From: Hemerocallis citrina
Lineage: Eukaryota; Streptophyta; Magnoliopsida; Asparagales; Asphodelaceae
DNA: 64,000 bases
NCBI GenBank assembly: GCA_017893485.1
Contig: CM030360.1
Span: forward strand, 4,018,467 to 4,082,466
Direction of reading: 5' to 3'
Under the pieces are notes generated by a model. The model saw only the letters and a list, made by a program, of their open reading frames with translations. It was not told the DNA's origin and did not search any database. Below, one piece after another: positions 10,801 through 22,745 of this stretch. Each line of letters opens with the position of its first letter. Position 1 is the stretch's first letter. Both the position numbers and the translations under genes were made by a program.

Positions 10801-11334
10801 TGAAACAATAAATCAAATATTTATTGGGGAATTTATTTTAGCAATGATTTTGAGCAAAAATATCCAAGTCAGTTACTTTTTTCTGTTTAATATTGGAAAA
10901 ATATTATCTGGTTAAATTACCTCAGCAAAAAAACATTTTAAATAGGATGCAAGAGGATAGACTGAGGTGGTTTGAACATAGACAACAATTAATAAGAAAA
11001 TTGATAGATGAAAGTCCAAGGAAACAAAATTAACTAGGGATAGACCCAAACGAGCTTTAGATTAAACAATACAGAAATTTGAACTGTGTTAATTTGTCGG
11101 TATATAGGGGTGTAAAATGAACAAGACGGTCCGTCGTCCATCCGAGTCCGGCTCTAGAAATGGCCCGACCGTCGACCGTCCGAACTGTTATACGAACCAA
11201 ACTTGAACAAATTATTAGGTCCGATACCTTACCGAGCTCGAGCTGGACATAAGTCCGTCCGAGTATTATTGCGATCCGATGCTTTATCGAACCGAGTCCG
11301 AACCATAAAAGTTTTGTCCGACTTGGATCGAGCC
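10801..11334. other. Non-coding; last part may be an older hAT-like element split by the next one
   Basis: 10801-11100 shows nothing recognisable. From 11107 (GGGGTGTAAAATGAAC) the sequence is rich in GTCCG/CCGAG motifs; the same style resumes after 12748 and ends near GATTTACTGCCC (12769-12780), whose reverse complement resembles GGGGTGTAAA. This suggests an older element of about 270 bp into which the hAT element at 11343 inserted. No clear target duplication for the outer element. Confidence 0.35.
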
Positions 11335-11342
11335 GAACATAA

Positions 11343-12740
11343 TAGGGATGGCAACAGGTTCGGGACAGCCCGGGCCGAGCCCCGGCTCGGCCCGGCCCCC
11401 CTCCTTTCCGGTCTGAACCGCGAACCGGCCCCCCTACCCATGGGGCTGGTCCGGTCCTTCAAAATGGCCAAAAAGCCCGGTATGGCTCGGTCCGGTTGAG
11501 GCCCGGGACCGGCTGAACCGGCCCTCCCGGGCTCGGGCCGGGTCCGGGCCGACCGTTGGCTTCAGTTTTTTTTTTCTTTCTTTTCCTCTCTCTCTCTGAA
11601 AATTTTAAAAAATTAACCAATGTTTCAGATTAGAGATATGGAGTATCCTTCCTTAATCCTTACGCAGACTTAAAAAGATAAAAATAGATATTGTAAAACA
11701 AAAAAAATTCAAAAACTCGCACAAGTTAATTAAGGAATGACTCATTCCGAATGAGTTTGTTTTCTTTTCTTTCTTGTTCTTTTTTATGTACTTTGTAGTA
11801 TTCAACCAATGTTTTTTACTTTTTTCGCTCTAAAGTCGCAGATTCTGCTATTTTATACTATAAGAAAAAACAAAAACAAAAAGACTACTATTCATGCATA
11901 TATCACATCTAAATTGGCTGAAATAATCTTCAAAGATCATACGAATATCAAAAATTGACAAAACCAAATTTTCATCAATTAGGAAGATAATCATGTAAGG
12001 TATAGACATGCATGCAATCCTAATGAAATGTTGTTTCTTTTTTTTTTCGTTTTTTTTCTTTTTCTTTTTTTTGTTCTCTAAAGTCGCAGATAGTGCTATA
12101 TTATAATTAGATTTTAAAAAATGCAAAAAGACTACTATTCATGCATATGGCACATCTAAATAGGCTGAAATGATCTTCAAGGATCAAACGAATATTAAAA
12201 ATTTGACAAAACCATAATATCATAATTTAGAAAGATAATCATGTAATGAAAAAAGTGTAGACATGCATGAAATCCTAATGAAATGTGTACCTACAAGTAA
12301 TGGGTAAAAAAGTTCAAACAAGATGCTAAATACCAAATTGACAAAATCTATGTTTCAAACTTCAAAATAATCAAAAATGTTTATCTATCCCTACATGAAA
12401 AGGAAGTGAAGCATAATATTGTTATGAATATGCAAATTTATTTAAGTAGAACCAAGTATTAAATCAATTTAATACTTAGTTCTTTGCAATTGTTATGAAA
12501 TTACAATTTAAGACTTGATCTTTAATATATTATAACAAAAAAAAAATCTCCCAAAATACCGGTCCGACCCGGCCCCCACCCTTGGGGCCGGGGGCCAGGT
12601 CCGGACCAAGGTTTTCAACCATGAGCCCGGCCCGGCCCGGCCCGCGTAGTCTTCGAGCCCAGCCCGGGTAGGCCCGGGACGGGGCAAAGCCCGGGCTAAC
12701 CCGGCCCGGCCCGGCCCGAGTGGCCCGAATGTCATCCCTA
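11343..12740. mobile_element. Non-autonomous hAT transposon with 8-bp duplication and GC-rich ends
   Basis: The element begins TAGGGATGGCAACAGG and ends GAATGTCATCCCTA, an imperfect inverted repeat, and is flanked by GAACATAA at 11335-11342 and 12741-12748. The first and last 200 bp are strongly GC-rich (repeated GGCCCGG blocks) and complementary to one another in part; the 900-bp centre is AT-rich. No transposase is visible. Short frames in the GC-rich ends are artefacts of composition. Confidence 0.88.
11828..12290. repeat. Direct duplication inside the hAT element
   Basis: Two copies about 247 bp apart share CTCTAAAGTCGCAGAT, AAAGACTACTATTCATGCAT, CACATCTAAAT and AATCATGTAA, with drift between them. 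Confidence 0.75.
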
Positions 12741-12780
12741 GAACATAAGTCCGTCCGAGTATCCGGTCCGATTTACTGCC

Positions 12781-13493
12781 CGCAAAACCCACTATGGAGT
12801 TGGTTGGAAAAGAATGTTTCATGTAGGCAAGTAACCTCAAAATTTTGGGATAAAAACTAATTTTGAGATACAAACTTTGCTGTTATTGTTATTGTAGTTC
12901 AAATATTGTAGTGCTAGAAAATCTCTCCTACTCGCTTAACTGTTCGATTGAATAATTAAATTGATTTCCAGCATGATTTACACTGTTCCATAAGCATTTG
13001 CACATACTGCTTACATTTAAATCTTGGAATGAATCAAGAATTCCATCCATTTATCTGTACCGCATCACAAGATCACATCTATGGCATGAATTGATTTCCA
13101 TTTTCCACAAAACAAACGGAACCAGATGTTTTTTTCTCTCCACGGTTTGCGTTTGTAAATGAAAGTGCTTTGCGAGAAGTGAGCTGCAAAAGCACACCCA
13201 CAGTTCATGTAGAGCAACAAACAATAAGAAATGATAAATAACAAACTGTTTTAACTTTAAATTCAAGATACAGAATACTCGATTTCATACAAATTTTGTA
13301 TAACAAATACATAGTATTTGATTCATAACGATCTCACCTCAAAAAGAGACTTGGCTTACATCACTCAAAACAACGCTGCCACAACGAACATGCCATCTAT
13401 ATCGATTGCAAGCTCTCTAACAAAGCATCGCCTTCATAATTCTGCAGCCACTATAAGTTTGAATGATAACTATTTATTCGGTACAATCCTTGT
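12781..13493. other. Intergenic sequence and OR 3' UTR
   Basis: No coding signal. On the minus strand the last hundred or more bases before the OR stop (up to 13493) must include its 3' UTR. Several TTTATT/AATAAA-like strings exist, but none can be singled out as the poly-A signal. Confidence 0.4.
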
Positions 13494-16400
13494 TTAATCA
13501 AATGGATCAATCCTTGGATCGTGTTCGCTAGCCATTACCATTCCCGTGCATAAGCATGTTGGGCACATTACCTAAGGAAAAGTACATACTATTAACTGAA
13601 AACCATGATATACTATAAGAAACCACCGCAAGAAAATGTAATGAGATAAGAGCATCCACAGTCGTGATTGCTAAAAAATAGCAAAATGTATATTATACAT
13701 ATAGCAATTGGACGTTTGCTGCAGTGGTGAAATGCTATAATATAGTATATATAAAAAATTGATCGAACGGAACTCTAAGTTCCGTCCTGCGAAAAAAAAA
13801 ATCTGAGCATTTTTTAATAAATAATTTTAATATTTTAATAATTTTAAAAATTAAAAAAGGATTAAAAAAAAAAACATGGGACGGATCAAGATCCGTCCAA
13901 GGCTAGAAGTGAAAAAAAAAAAATAGTTGGGACGGAACTTGATATAAAAAAAATTATTCTTTATTTGGGACGGAACTTGAAGATTCGTCCGGTATAATAA
14001 AAAAATAATTTTTTATTGGGGACGGATGTTGAAGATTCGTCCGCTATAATATGCATATTCTCATTTCGCCTCTCAAATATAGCATTGTTGTGTAGCGATT
14101 TTGCCAAAATATGAATAAATAGCAAACGACTACATAGTCGCAATTGCTATAATATGGATAAAATGGAAATTTAGCAAACGACTGTGGATGCTCTAACAAG
14201 TCATTCTTGATTTTAAAAAATTTACCTTTCCAGCCCCGGAGCAATTTTGACACCTCTTAGTCGAAGGGGCCCGCAAAGGAGAGTCACAGCCACCCGTTAT
14301 AGAAACTGGTTCTGTGCTCACAAGCACACCAGTAGCAGAACATCGTGCACAGGCCAGATAACCTGTTTGTCCACAAAAGTAGACAGTATAAGTTTTGCTC
14401 GACACCTGTTGGTACTTGCACATCCATTAACCATCACATTGAATTCCTCTAATTAGATTAACATATACATACCTGTGCCGCGGCAGTACTTGCACCTCTT
14501 CTTTTCTTGTTGCTCGACATTGTTGACCTCAACCAACATCAAGGCTGATATGACTCCCACTGCACCACCGGAAAAGGATGCTACGATGGGGTCTACCTGA
14601 CTGAATCACAATACAAAAGAAATTTTAGAACAAAGAAACTTTGTTAGGAATCAACAACATATTATTTGTAAGGTGACCTTAATTGGAGTGGCAAGTGCAC
14701 GTTCCGTATAAAATCTTCATAGGAAGTACCACCCAATCCTAGCTTTAGCTCCAACTATAAAATATTTTTAGAAAAAACAATAAAACTTTAGGATCGACCA
14801 TTTAAGAAAACTTGAAAGTGTTCTTTTCACATTGATTGAACTTGCATGCATTGATAAAGGCTGTAGCCAAATCTGGGAAGACATGTACCGGCAATTGACA
14901 AATAAAACAACTTTATATGTGTTCATGTTGTTCCATTGATTAATAACTGAAAGTCCGATATCAAAGAAACACACTTTTGTTGCTTTAATAAGGAAAATTG
15001 TGTAACTATTGTGAGAAATATCAAGATTATGAAGAAGAGAGATAAATTGGGGACGTATCAGCTTACAACAGGTGCAATAAGGCCTCCAAAGCATATTATC
15101 GCAGATACAAAAGAGAATGAGGTCAGGTAAAGCTGCTTCAGAGTTTTTGGTGTCTGGTTCAATAATCCATACAAAATAGTAGTTAGAAAACACATAGAAA
15201 AGTAAGACATAGCAAGATACTGAAAGCGTAAGAAACTACTCAGAAAGTCACCATGCGAGGGACAAATGGAATAGTTGATGGTATGTCAGGCATCTCATTT
15301 TCCATGCTGCTGTCATCAATAAATTCTGTACTCTTTATGCGTTGTTGCACTCGTAATCTCCTCACCTGGATTTCGCACATTAATGACTTAGGATATAACA
15401 CGGAACAAAACACATCAATATACAGTAGTTGCATGGAATTTTAGATATTATTTTCTTCGAATTGTACTTTTTCTTTCCCCTCCATCTATATAGTTGTCAA
15501 AAAAAGGAATTCAGCTAGAAGCTAAGAAGCAAAAGCAGTTTTCTATTTGGAAGCCATGTCTACAGGGCGTCTGCTTTAATTTTAGTTTCTTAAACTTCCC
15601 ATGTGTCAATGTATTACAAAGCATCGTGTATGTTGCAGGTTGGACATGTTCATGCCGCTTAGGCTACAAAACAAGATGAAGATGACCACTGCATAAACAG
15701 AAAACACTTCATGTTTTACCTCTTCCATCAGAAGGAAAATTTTGTTGCGACGACTTCGTATGTTGTCTTGAATCTCTTGTAGCTGCATTTGCATAAAATC
15801 CTGGACTGTCTCCGGGCCCTCTATAATGCAAAAGCTGCTGATATAGAAATAATCAAATGAACAAGTATACAATATGATAGAATTGGGACATTAATAAGAG
15901 GGAGGAGCGAATAAAAAATAAAAATAAATAAAATCACCATGTACACCTATAGCAAAATATATTCGAATTTTTTGCCGTCATAGGCCACTTTTTGAAAATA
16001 TTTGCGATTATGGGCAAGTTTCGAAACTATTAGCGCTCGTGGGGCTACTTTGTGCCACGTCAATAGCGGCCGTTATTATCATTAGCGATCTCTTCATTTT
16101 GAAAGTCGCTAATAGAAAGAGCGGTCTATGTTTTAAAAATTTTTGAATTTTTTGTTTACTCTTCATTAGCGATCTCTTCATTTTGACCTTAGTATATATG
16201 AGGTCGCTAATGGGATTAGCGACCTCAAATGAATGTATTGAGACACTTAGCGATTTCTAAAGAGCTTTTGTTCTCTTCAATTTTTTTTTTTAAACTGAGG
16301 TCTATTGGGAATAGCGATCTCAGTATACTTCGATCGTTATTCGCAATAGCAACCTTAGTAGAAAACACAATCTCCTTATTCTTTGTAAAATTTACAAAAT

Positions 16401-18244
16401 AGTCACACAACTAAGGTCTCTATTCAGAATAGCAGGCTTAGTACAATAAATGTCTCTATTCTGAATAGCGACCTCAGTTTCCAAAATAAATTGATTGCTA
16501 TTTTTTCAAAGAGCAAAAGCTCTCTAGATTTTGCTAAGGGGGCGTTTGGTACAAGGATTTTTTTTGGCTCTCAGGAATCATAAATCCTGTGATTTATGTT
16601 TCCTATGATTTATGATTCTAATGAATGTTTAAAATATGTTTGATAGGTCTTAAACATCTCTGAAAATGTTAGTTGAAAACTTAATTTCTTATGTTTGGTT
16701 GAGCTACATATTTCCTGGGAATATTAATCTTATTATCCAAAATATCTCTCTCATCCTCAAATAACAAAACAAACTCTGCGAATCCTAAACCAACAATCCT
16801 AAGTCTCTGCAACCTCCTTCTCTCTCTAAACCTCTGCAATCTCCTTATCTCACACACCAAACCACATATGTGATGGTTTCAAAAATATAGATTAGAGGAT
16901 TTGAAAAATACCTGAGAAAAATAACTGATATGAAACACCCCCAAACTATTTGATGAAATACCTGAGAAAAATAACAGATATGAAAGCTCTTTCTTTTCAT
17001 ATTGTCGATCGGCGACAATGGCGGAGTGAGTGCTTCGCTGCTCTGAGACTGCGAAGAGGAGCTTGTGAAGGTGGTTGAAGTCGACGGATGGGACTCGGTG
17101 GTTCGAATGAGAGGACGGCGAGGGGGCACGGCCACGGGCGGTGGCAGACGAGGAATGATGGCGGCTTCGGAGGTTGGGTTGCTCGACGGAAGGGGCGACG
17201 TTGCTGGGGTTGGCCGAGAGGGGCGAGGTCCAGAGGTGACGACGAGGGCAGTGGGTCGACGTGAGCGGCGTCGCGATGGGTGGTGGTTGCGGAGGCTTGG
17301 CACGATCGACTGGCTTCACGGTGCTGTCGACGAGGAGGGAGGAGAGGTGAGGAGCAGCGGGGCATACTTGTCTTTTCAAGGAACTAGCATTTTCTCAAGT
17401 ACTTGGGAATCTAAAAATCCCACCCCTCCCCATGTGAAAATTTTTATGGGAACTGTGGGGAAAAAATCTCCTAGAAATCTTAGTTTCATGAGAATTTGAA
17501 TTTAAAAATTAACACACCAAACATGGGAAACTAAAATTTTAAGCTAAGATTCCCAGGAAACAAAAAATAATCTCCCTACCAAACACCCCTAAGTGTTAGA
17601 ATACACTTCATTAAAGGTCGCTAATCCCATTAGTGACCTCATATATACTAAGATCGCTAGTGGCAATAGCGAAAGTACACAAAAAATTCCAAATATTTTA
17701 AAACAGAGACCGCTATTCCCATTAGCGGCTTTCAAAATGAAGAGGTCGCTAATGAGAATAGCGGCCGGCTGCTGACGTGGCACAAAGTAGACCACGAGCG
17801 CTAATAGTTTTGAAACTGGCCCATAATCGCAAGTATTTTCAAAAGTGGCCTATTACGACAAAAAAAAACTCAATATATTCACACAATCCCAATATACAAC
17901 CATAAATCATGTTTGCAATTAACTAGATCTCAAATGGTACTAGTATCATAAGCATGAATTGAATTGTCACACCCCCAAATAAACCGGCATTCCCCAACTA
18001 ACAAATTCTGAGGTGAATTTATTTATTTATGTATGTACCTGGACCCATTATTATCTGCAGCAGCAGCAGCAGCAGAACTGGCATCGTTTCCAGATGAACA
18101 ACAAGAAATCCGCCGGAACCGCGAACAATTTGGTCCCCTTGTTCCAAATCTGAAACACTGAGCCTGAGGTGGGCTGTTGACATGGCTGGAATTGAGGATA
18201 AGGAGAGGGGAGATGGCAGATGAAGAAGCCATCATCATAAGCAT
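13494..18244 (-). CDS. OR: ORANGE (OR) plastid protein, complete, eight exons
   Basis: OR is a plastid membrane protein that binds and stabilises phytoene synthase and promotes carotenoid accumulation and chromoplast formation. Exons on the minus strand: 18244-18039, 15837-15720, 15365-15252, 15153-15067, 14754-14678, 14600-14473, 14362-14226 and 13571-13494. All introns begin GT and end AG, and the exons total 945 nt, an unbroken frame of 314 residues plus stop, close to the Arabidopsis length of about 307. Residues 1-69 are a Ser/Ala-rich transit-peptide-like leader with no acidic start. Exons 2-3 hold IEGPETVQDFMQMQLQEIQD and LLMEEV..RRLRVQQRIKS. Membrane segments lie at about 152-175 and 204-223. 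The C-terminus has four CxxCxxxG zinc-finger repeats (CKYCRGTG, CARCSATG, CQNCSGAG, CPTCLCTG) and ends SEHDPRIDPFD. The acceptor of exon 2 could be three bases lower. Introns 1 and 7 contain transposons but the frame is undamaged. Confidence 0.96.
13650..14193. mobile_element. PIF/Harbinger-type MITE in the last OR intron
   Basis: Terminal inverted repeats GAGCATCCACAGTCGT and ACGACTGTGGATGCTC, flanked by TAA on both sides (13647-13649, 14194-14196). Subterminal inverted segments with AGCAATTG and TAGCAAA extend the pairing. The interior has three to four spaced GGACGGA..TCCGTCC-like blocks. No coding capacity. Confidence 0.88.
15965..17871. mobile_element. Mutator-like (MULE) foldback element in OR intron 1
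   Basis: The left arm (GAATTTTTTGCCGTCATAGG) and right arm read backwards (GAGTTTTTTTTTGTCGTAAT) begin long inverted repeats that share GGCCACTTTTGAAAATA, GCGATTATGGGC and AGCGCTCGTGG. The 9-bp target duplication is AATATATTC (15956-15964 and 17872-17880). Inside are many spaced copies of a (T)TAGCGACCTC-type motif in both orientations. No transposase. A second element sits at 16538-17589. Confidence 0.88.
16538..17589. mobile_element. Harbinger-type element nested in the MULE, with a GC-rich core
   Basis: Ends GGGGGCGTTTGGTAC and, inverted, GGGGTGTTTGGTAGGG, flanked by TAA (16535-16537, 17590-17592). Arms share mutually complementary AT-rich sequence. The core at about 17000-17360 is CpG-rich (GTCGACG, GGCGACG, GCGGCGTCGC) and open in several frames on both strands (up to 166 codons); the predicted peptides are Pro/Ser/Arg-rich with no known domain, so I do not call a gene. 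The core may be captured host sequence. Confidence 0.8.
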
Positions 18245-18956
18245 CGCCTCCTTCTCATAAAAAGTATCTTTTTGTTGTTGGCTGCTCTGCTATACTCCAA
18301 AGTGGGAACAAGATGGATATCTATATTTATTTTTGTTTAGGTACAAAAGGACTTAAAATCAAACAAAGGAGAATCTACCTAATTAGATAAAACCATAAAC
18401 GGGATAGATTCTTCTTCCCTGTTGGGATCTCACAACCATTCGCTTCTTTAGGCCTGGCCCTTATCTACTTGGGCTTCAACAATAACTAAAAGCCCAATTA
18501 AAATTTGGGTAAATTCAAAAAAACCCCACTGAACTGTAGGTCATTTTACAAAAATCGCACTATTTTTTTTTTATATTAAAAAAATCGCATAAAACTATAG
18601 TTTAAAAAAACACACACTGACAGTGTTAGAGTAAAGGTGAGTTCAGTGGGATTTATTTAAACACAAATGGAAGATGAAAGTGATTTTTTAAAACACAAAT
18701 GAAAGATGAAAGTGATTTTTTTAAATTTAGCCTAACGAAAACCTAACTCCGTTAAAGTGTGCGGTTTTTTTTATATAAAAAATAACTCAGTGCAGTTTTT
18801 TTTAAAATGGCCCAAAGTTCAGTGGGTTTTTTAAAAAAAATTTGCCTTAAAATTTTGATACTTACTCACTTTTTATGGCAAAGGACAGATTCCATAATCG
18901 GGAAATTGTACAGCTCCAAACCATATCAGACTACTGGGGCACAAAAGGGATAGACT
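18245..18956 (-). promoter_or_regulatory. OR upstream region, squeezed between the gene and a solo LTR
   Basis: Only about 710 bp separate the OR start codon from the solo LTR, and 340 bp of that is a MITE. Nothing in the remainder can be named as a TATA box or site with confidence. Confidence 0.4.
18507..18846. mobile_element. MULE-type MITE upstream of OR
   Basis: Inverted ends GGGTAAATTCAAAAAAACCC and, from the other side, GGCAAATTTTTTTTAAAAAA, both continuing into CCCACTGAACT. The 9-bp duplication TTAAAATTT is at 18498-18506 and 18847-18855. A 35-bp unit with AACACAAATG(G)AAGATGAAA is repeated inside. Confidence 0.87.
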
Positions 18957-19573
18957 TGTAATATCCCGGACGGATATTACATTGAATAAATTATTATTTT
19001 ATTATAATCTTATTATTATTTTGTTTTAATTCCAGAATTGAAATATTTTGGTGGTTGTCACCCAGTTTTGTTCATAAACATTATCTGTACACATATACCA
19101 GTCTGTATACATCTGTATTGTATCAAATTGGTACCGTAATCTTCCGAACTGATAATAAAATTTATTTTATTATTATTTCCAAAATTAAATTATTTTTATA
19201 CAGATTATACGGTTTAACAAACGAAGGTTTTCAGTATACATATATACATACATATAGGTATTGTATCAATTAGTACATTGTACAAATTATGTGGTGTGTA
19301 TTTTTGGACAAAATACTTATTTTGTCATGACAAATCAATGTAGATGGCTAGATTTTGGTTAAAGGCTTAAACATAGGATTAAAATATATGCATAAGAGTT
19401 TATGGGTGATCTTCTAGAAACCCTCTCTCTTCCACCTCACCAATGCACCATACCTCCACCTCACCCCCACACCCATGCCTCCACCTCACAAGCATGGCCG
19501 GTCCCTAAATGGTGGAGGGGGTTTTGTGCATTTTGTGGGTGCACTTTTGCACTCTCCACCCTCTCTCCAACAC

Positions 19574-19581
19574 TATAAATA
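19574..19581 (+). promoter_or_regulatory. TATA box of the solo LTR
   Basis: TATAAATA followed by CCCC, the same context as in the Tekay LTRs. Transcription from it would run away from OR (rightward), since OR is on the minus strand. Confidence 0.6.
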
Positions 19582-20439
19582 CCCCTCGCCTCTTCTCTTG
19601 TCTCACTTTTTACAAAGACAAAAAAAAAAAAGGAAAAGAAAGAGAGAACAACTAATAAGGGAGCTTTATTTGTAGGTTTTTCTTAGAGATCATAAGAGCT
19701 TAGAGGAAGGAGAAGATGTGCTAGCTAGTTCTTCCTTCAAGAAAAAAACTAAGGTGGGGGTTTCTCCATTCTTTTGTGCTCTTTGTTTGGTTTTGTTTTG
19801 TTATCGTGTGTGTTGTTTTGCCCTCTTTTGTGGGATTGATTGTTGTGTTGTTGTTTTGTTTGTGTATGTTGTGGTGTTAAACAATGGTCATGAAAAATGG
19901 TGGATAAAGGAGATGACCACATGAATGGAAGGAATGATAGAACTAAAAAAATAAGAGCATAAAGATTGACTCTTTTGGTTGTTGTAATTTTATTCTTGTT
20001 GTTATTATTTGGACTAAAAGGACACAAACATATGGAGGATTGTGTATGCACCCATTTTGGGTTGTAGGACTTGGCATATGCATATGAATATTGTGTACAT
20101 ACCCATTTGGGATGTAGAATTCAAACAAGAACTATTGGCTTAAGCACATGAAATTGCATAATAGAATTATTACATACCCTTTGAGGTTGTAGAACTCAAT
20201 AAAAATGAGTCTTTATTTATTTATTGCTCTTTACTTGATTAACTATCAAATCTTGCTAACTTTTGTTTATAAAAAGAAAGGGTAAACTTGTTGTATGTAG
20301 GAACTAAGTGGTTAAAGAAAAGAAGGTTGTAATAAGTAGGACTTGTAATTTTGTTGTATGTAATTTATAGTTCATAAGTTAGGTTGTTGTAATAATTTCA
20401 AGACTTGAAATTTGTAAAGAGAAATAATCCTTGTAATAG

Positions 20440-21480
20440 CTAGTAAGTAGATATCCATACTTAAATAATATTCATGCTTAAATAGTTAGTAGACATTCAT
20501 GCTTAAGTAACATCCATGCTTAGCTAGTAGTAAGAATTTATGCTTAAGTAGTAGTAGAAGAACCATGCTTAAGTGTAGTAAATCATACTTGAGTTATAGA
20601 AATTATATACCATGCTTGGATTATTGTAGGAAAGTTATATACCATGCCTAGATTGTTGTAGAAAAATTATATACCATGTAGGATTGTTGTAGGTGATACT
20701 CATGCTACATACCATGCCTAAATTGTTGTAGAATTGATGTTTAAATTACCTACCATGTTTTAAATTGTTGTAGGTTCATGCTTAAATTGTATATCATGTT
20801 TTAGGGTTGATGCTCATGCTATCTACCATGTTAAATTGTTGTAGGATGGATGTAATAGGAAACCTATACCTATATTGTATACCATGCTTTAGGTTAATGC
20901 TTAAAGTAGTATACCATGTTTAAATTATTGTAGGATTAATGTTTAAATTACCTACCATACTTAGGAATGTTGTAGATTCATGCTAAGTTATATACCATGC
21001 TTAGGAATGTTGTAGGATTGATGTTTAAAGTACTTACTATACTTAGACTGTTGTAGGGTAATACTTAAGTAGTATTCATGTTTAAGATTGTTGTAGATAC
21101 ATGCTAAGTTGTATACCATGCTTAGGAATATTGTAGGATCGATGTTTAAATTACCTACCATGTTTTAGATTGTTGTAGGTTCATGCTTAAATTGTATATC
21201 ATGTTTTAGGGTTGATGCTCATGCTATCTACCATGTTAAATTGTTGTAGGATGGATGTAATAGGAAACCTATACCTATGTTGTATACTATGCTTAAGTAT
21301 AGTAGTTATTCATGCTTAAATTATAGTAGCTCCATGCTTAAGTTATACCATGCTTGAGATGTGTAGTTATAGTACTAGTAAAGAAACTATCATGTTATAG
21401 TTAACTATCATATTGTAGTTATAGTGTTAGTGAAGAAACTATCACGTTGTAATTATGGTGTTAGTGAAGAACCATCATGT
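20440..21480 (+). repeat. Degenerate tandem array (CATGCTTA / ATTGTTGTAGG) in the solo LTR
   Basis: Units of roughly 30-60 bp combine CATGCTTAAG, TATACCATG and ATTGTTGTAGG with variable spacing. A long block of over 100 bp (ATTGTAGGTTCATGCTTAAA to AGGAAACCTATACC) occurs twice, near 20760-20875 and 21170-21275, showing segmental duplication. Confidence 0.75.
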
Positions 21481-22189
21481 TGTAATTGTAATGCTTGTGT
21501 TGTGAGGCCATTCTAGTTAATCCCCTAGAAGGAACCCATGGTTGAGATTGCATAATTGTTCTAGATTCAAAGAACCATGCATGCTTGAATGATATATTGT
21601 AGCTTTCTAGCTAAAAGAAACCATACTTAAATTGTATATGGTAGTATTGTAGTGAAGAATTAGGAAGGACCCATGAACCCATACACCTAGCTTCTAGGTG
21701 CTTCTAGTTCGAACTTGAGAGAGAACTCAAAAACCTAGTTTCATGTAGTTCTAATTCAATTTGGGAAAAGAAACTATGGATTTTTGTTGTATGAGGTTCT
21801 ACTTAAGATTGGACCGTATCATGTGAACATTCTCCGCCTTCATGGGAAATAAGGGTTGGGGAAGGTCACTAATAATTGTTAGCTTGATAAAAGTTGTTAT
21901 GTCGCTTTTGGGCTTCTCATTGGTAGAACACCTAATTTAGAATGTTAGTAGATTCTTCGGTTGCTTCTAATTATAGAAGAACAAACTTTGCTAGCAAGCA
22001 CGTGTTGTTACTTCTAGGTTGATTCTAGTGTGGTCGTTGTATGTAGTTGTCTCATACGTGGCTCACCTGGGCCATATGTAACGGTTGGTCTCATACGTAG
22101 CTTATTTGGCTCGTATGTAGGTATTGTAGGCTGTGAGTGGATCCGATGAGATCTTGTGAAGTCTAGGTTAAGACAGGTTAATTGTTGCA

Positions 22190-22745
22190 CTCTCTAGAAG
22201 AGGGACACGTACAGTGCTTTTTCATACCGAGTTGGAAGCACAGTGCCGTGTCTCGCTTGTTTGGTTAGAAGAAGGACACGTACAATGCTTTTTCATGCCG
22301 AGTTGGAAGCACAGTGCTGTGTCTCGCTTGTTTGGTTAGAAGAGGGACACATACAATACTTTTTCATGTCTAGTTGGAAGCACAATGGCATGTCTCGCTT
22401 GTTTGGTTAGGGTTAGTGACAACGTTAGGGTAGTAACAATTATTTAACTATTTTTATCTATAAATTGCCAAAAGGTGAGAGTTGGTGTTAGGGGTGATAC
22501 CCTATAATCCAATCTCTCCTATAGGTTGACACTAGGTGGTGTTATATTGATGTATTTCCCTGTCAAAGGGATACGGGCAGTATTTTTTCATGACAAGTTG
22601 GGAGCACGGATTTCATATCTTGATTGTTAATTCCTGAATGTGCTATGATAACAACGAGAGGGTTTCCTAGGGAAATAGAATCTACGATTTCGTCAAGTTC
22701 TATGCCTTCTCATGACCAGTTGAGGGCACAGAAGAAGGTTGAAAA
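22190..22745 (+). repeat. 71-bp direct repeats in the solo LTR
   Basis: Three close copies (GGACAC starts at 22203, 22274 and 22345) share ACAGTGCTTTTTCAT, GAGTTGGAAGCACAGTG and TGTCTCGCTTGTTTGGTTAG. Two decayed relatives (TTTTTTCATGACAAGTTGGG, CTTCTCATGACCAGTTGAGG) lie at about 22580 and 22710. Confidence 0.85.

Noticed and set aside
11203..11499. Arg/Gly/Pro-rich frames on both strands
   Set aside because: Explained by GGCCCGG composition of the hAT end.
16845..17499. Overlapping frames of 122-166 codons in OR intron 1
   Set aside because: They coincide with the CpG-rich core of a nested Harbinger-type element and encode low-complexity peptides on both strands.
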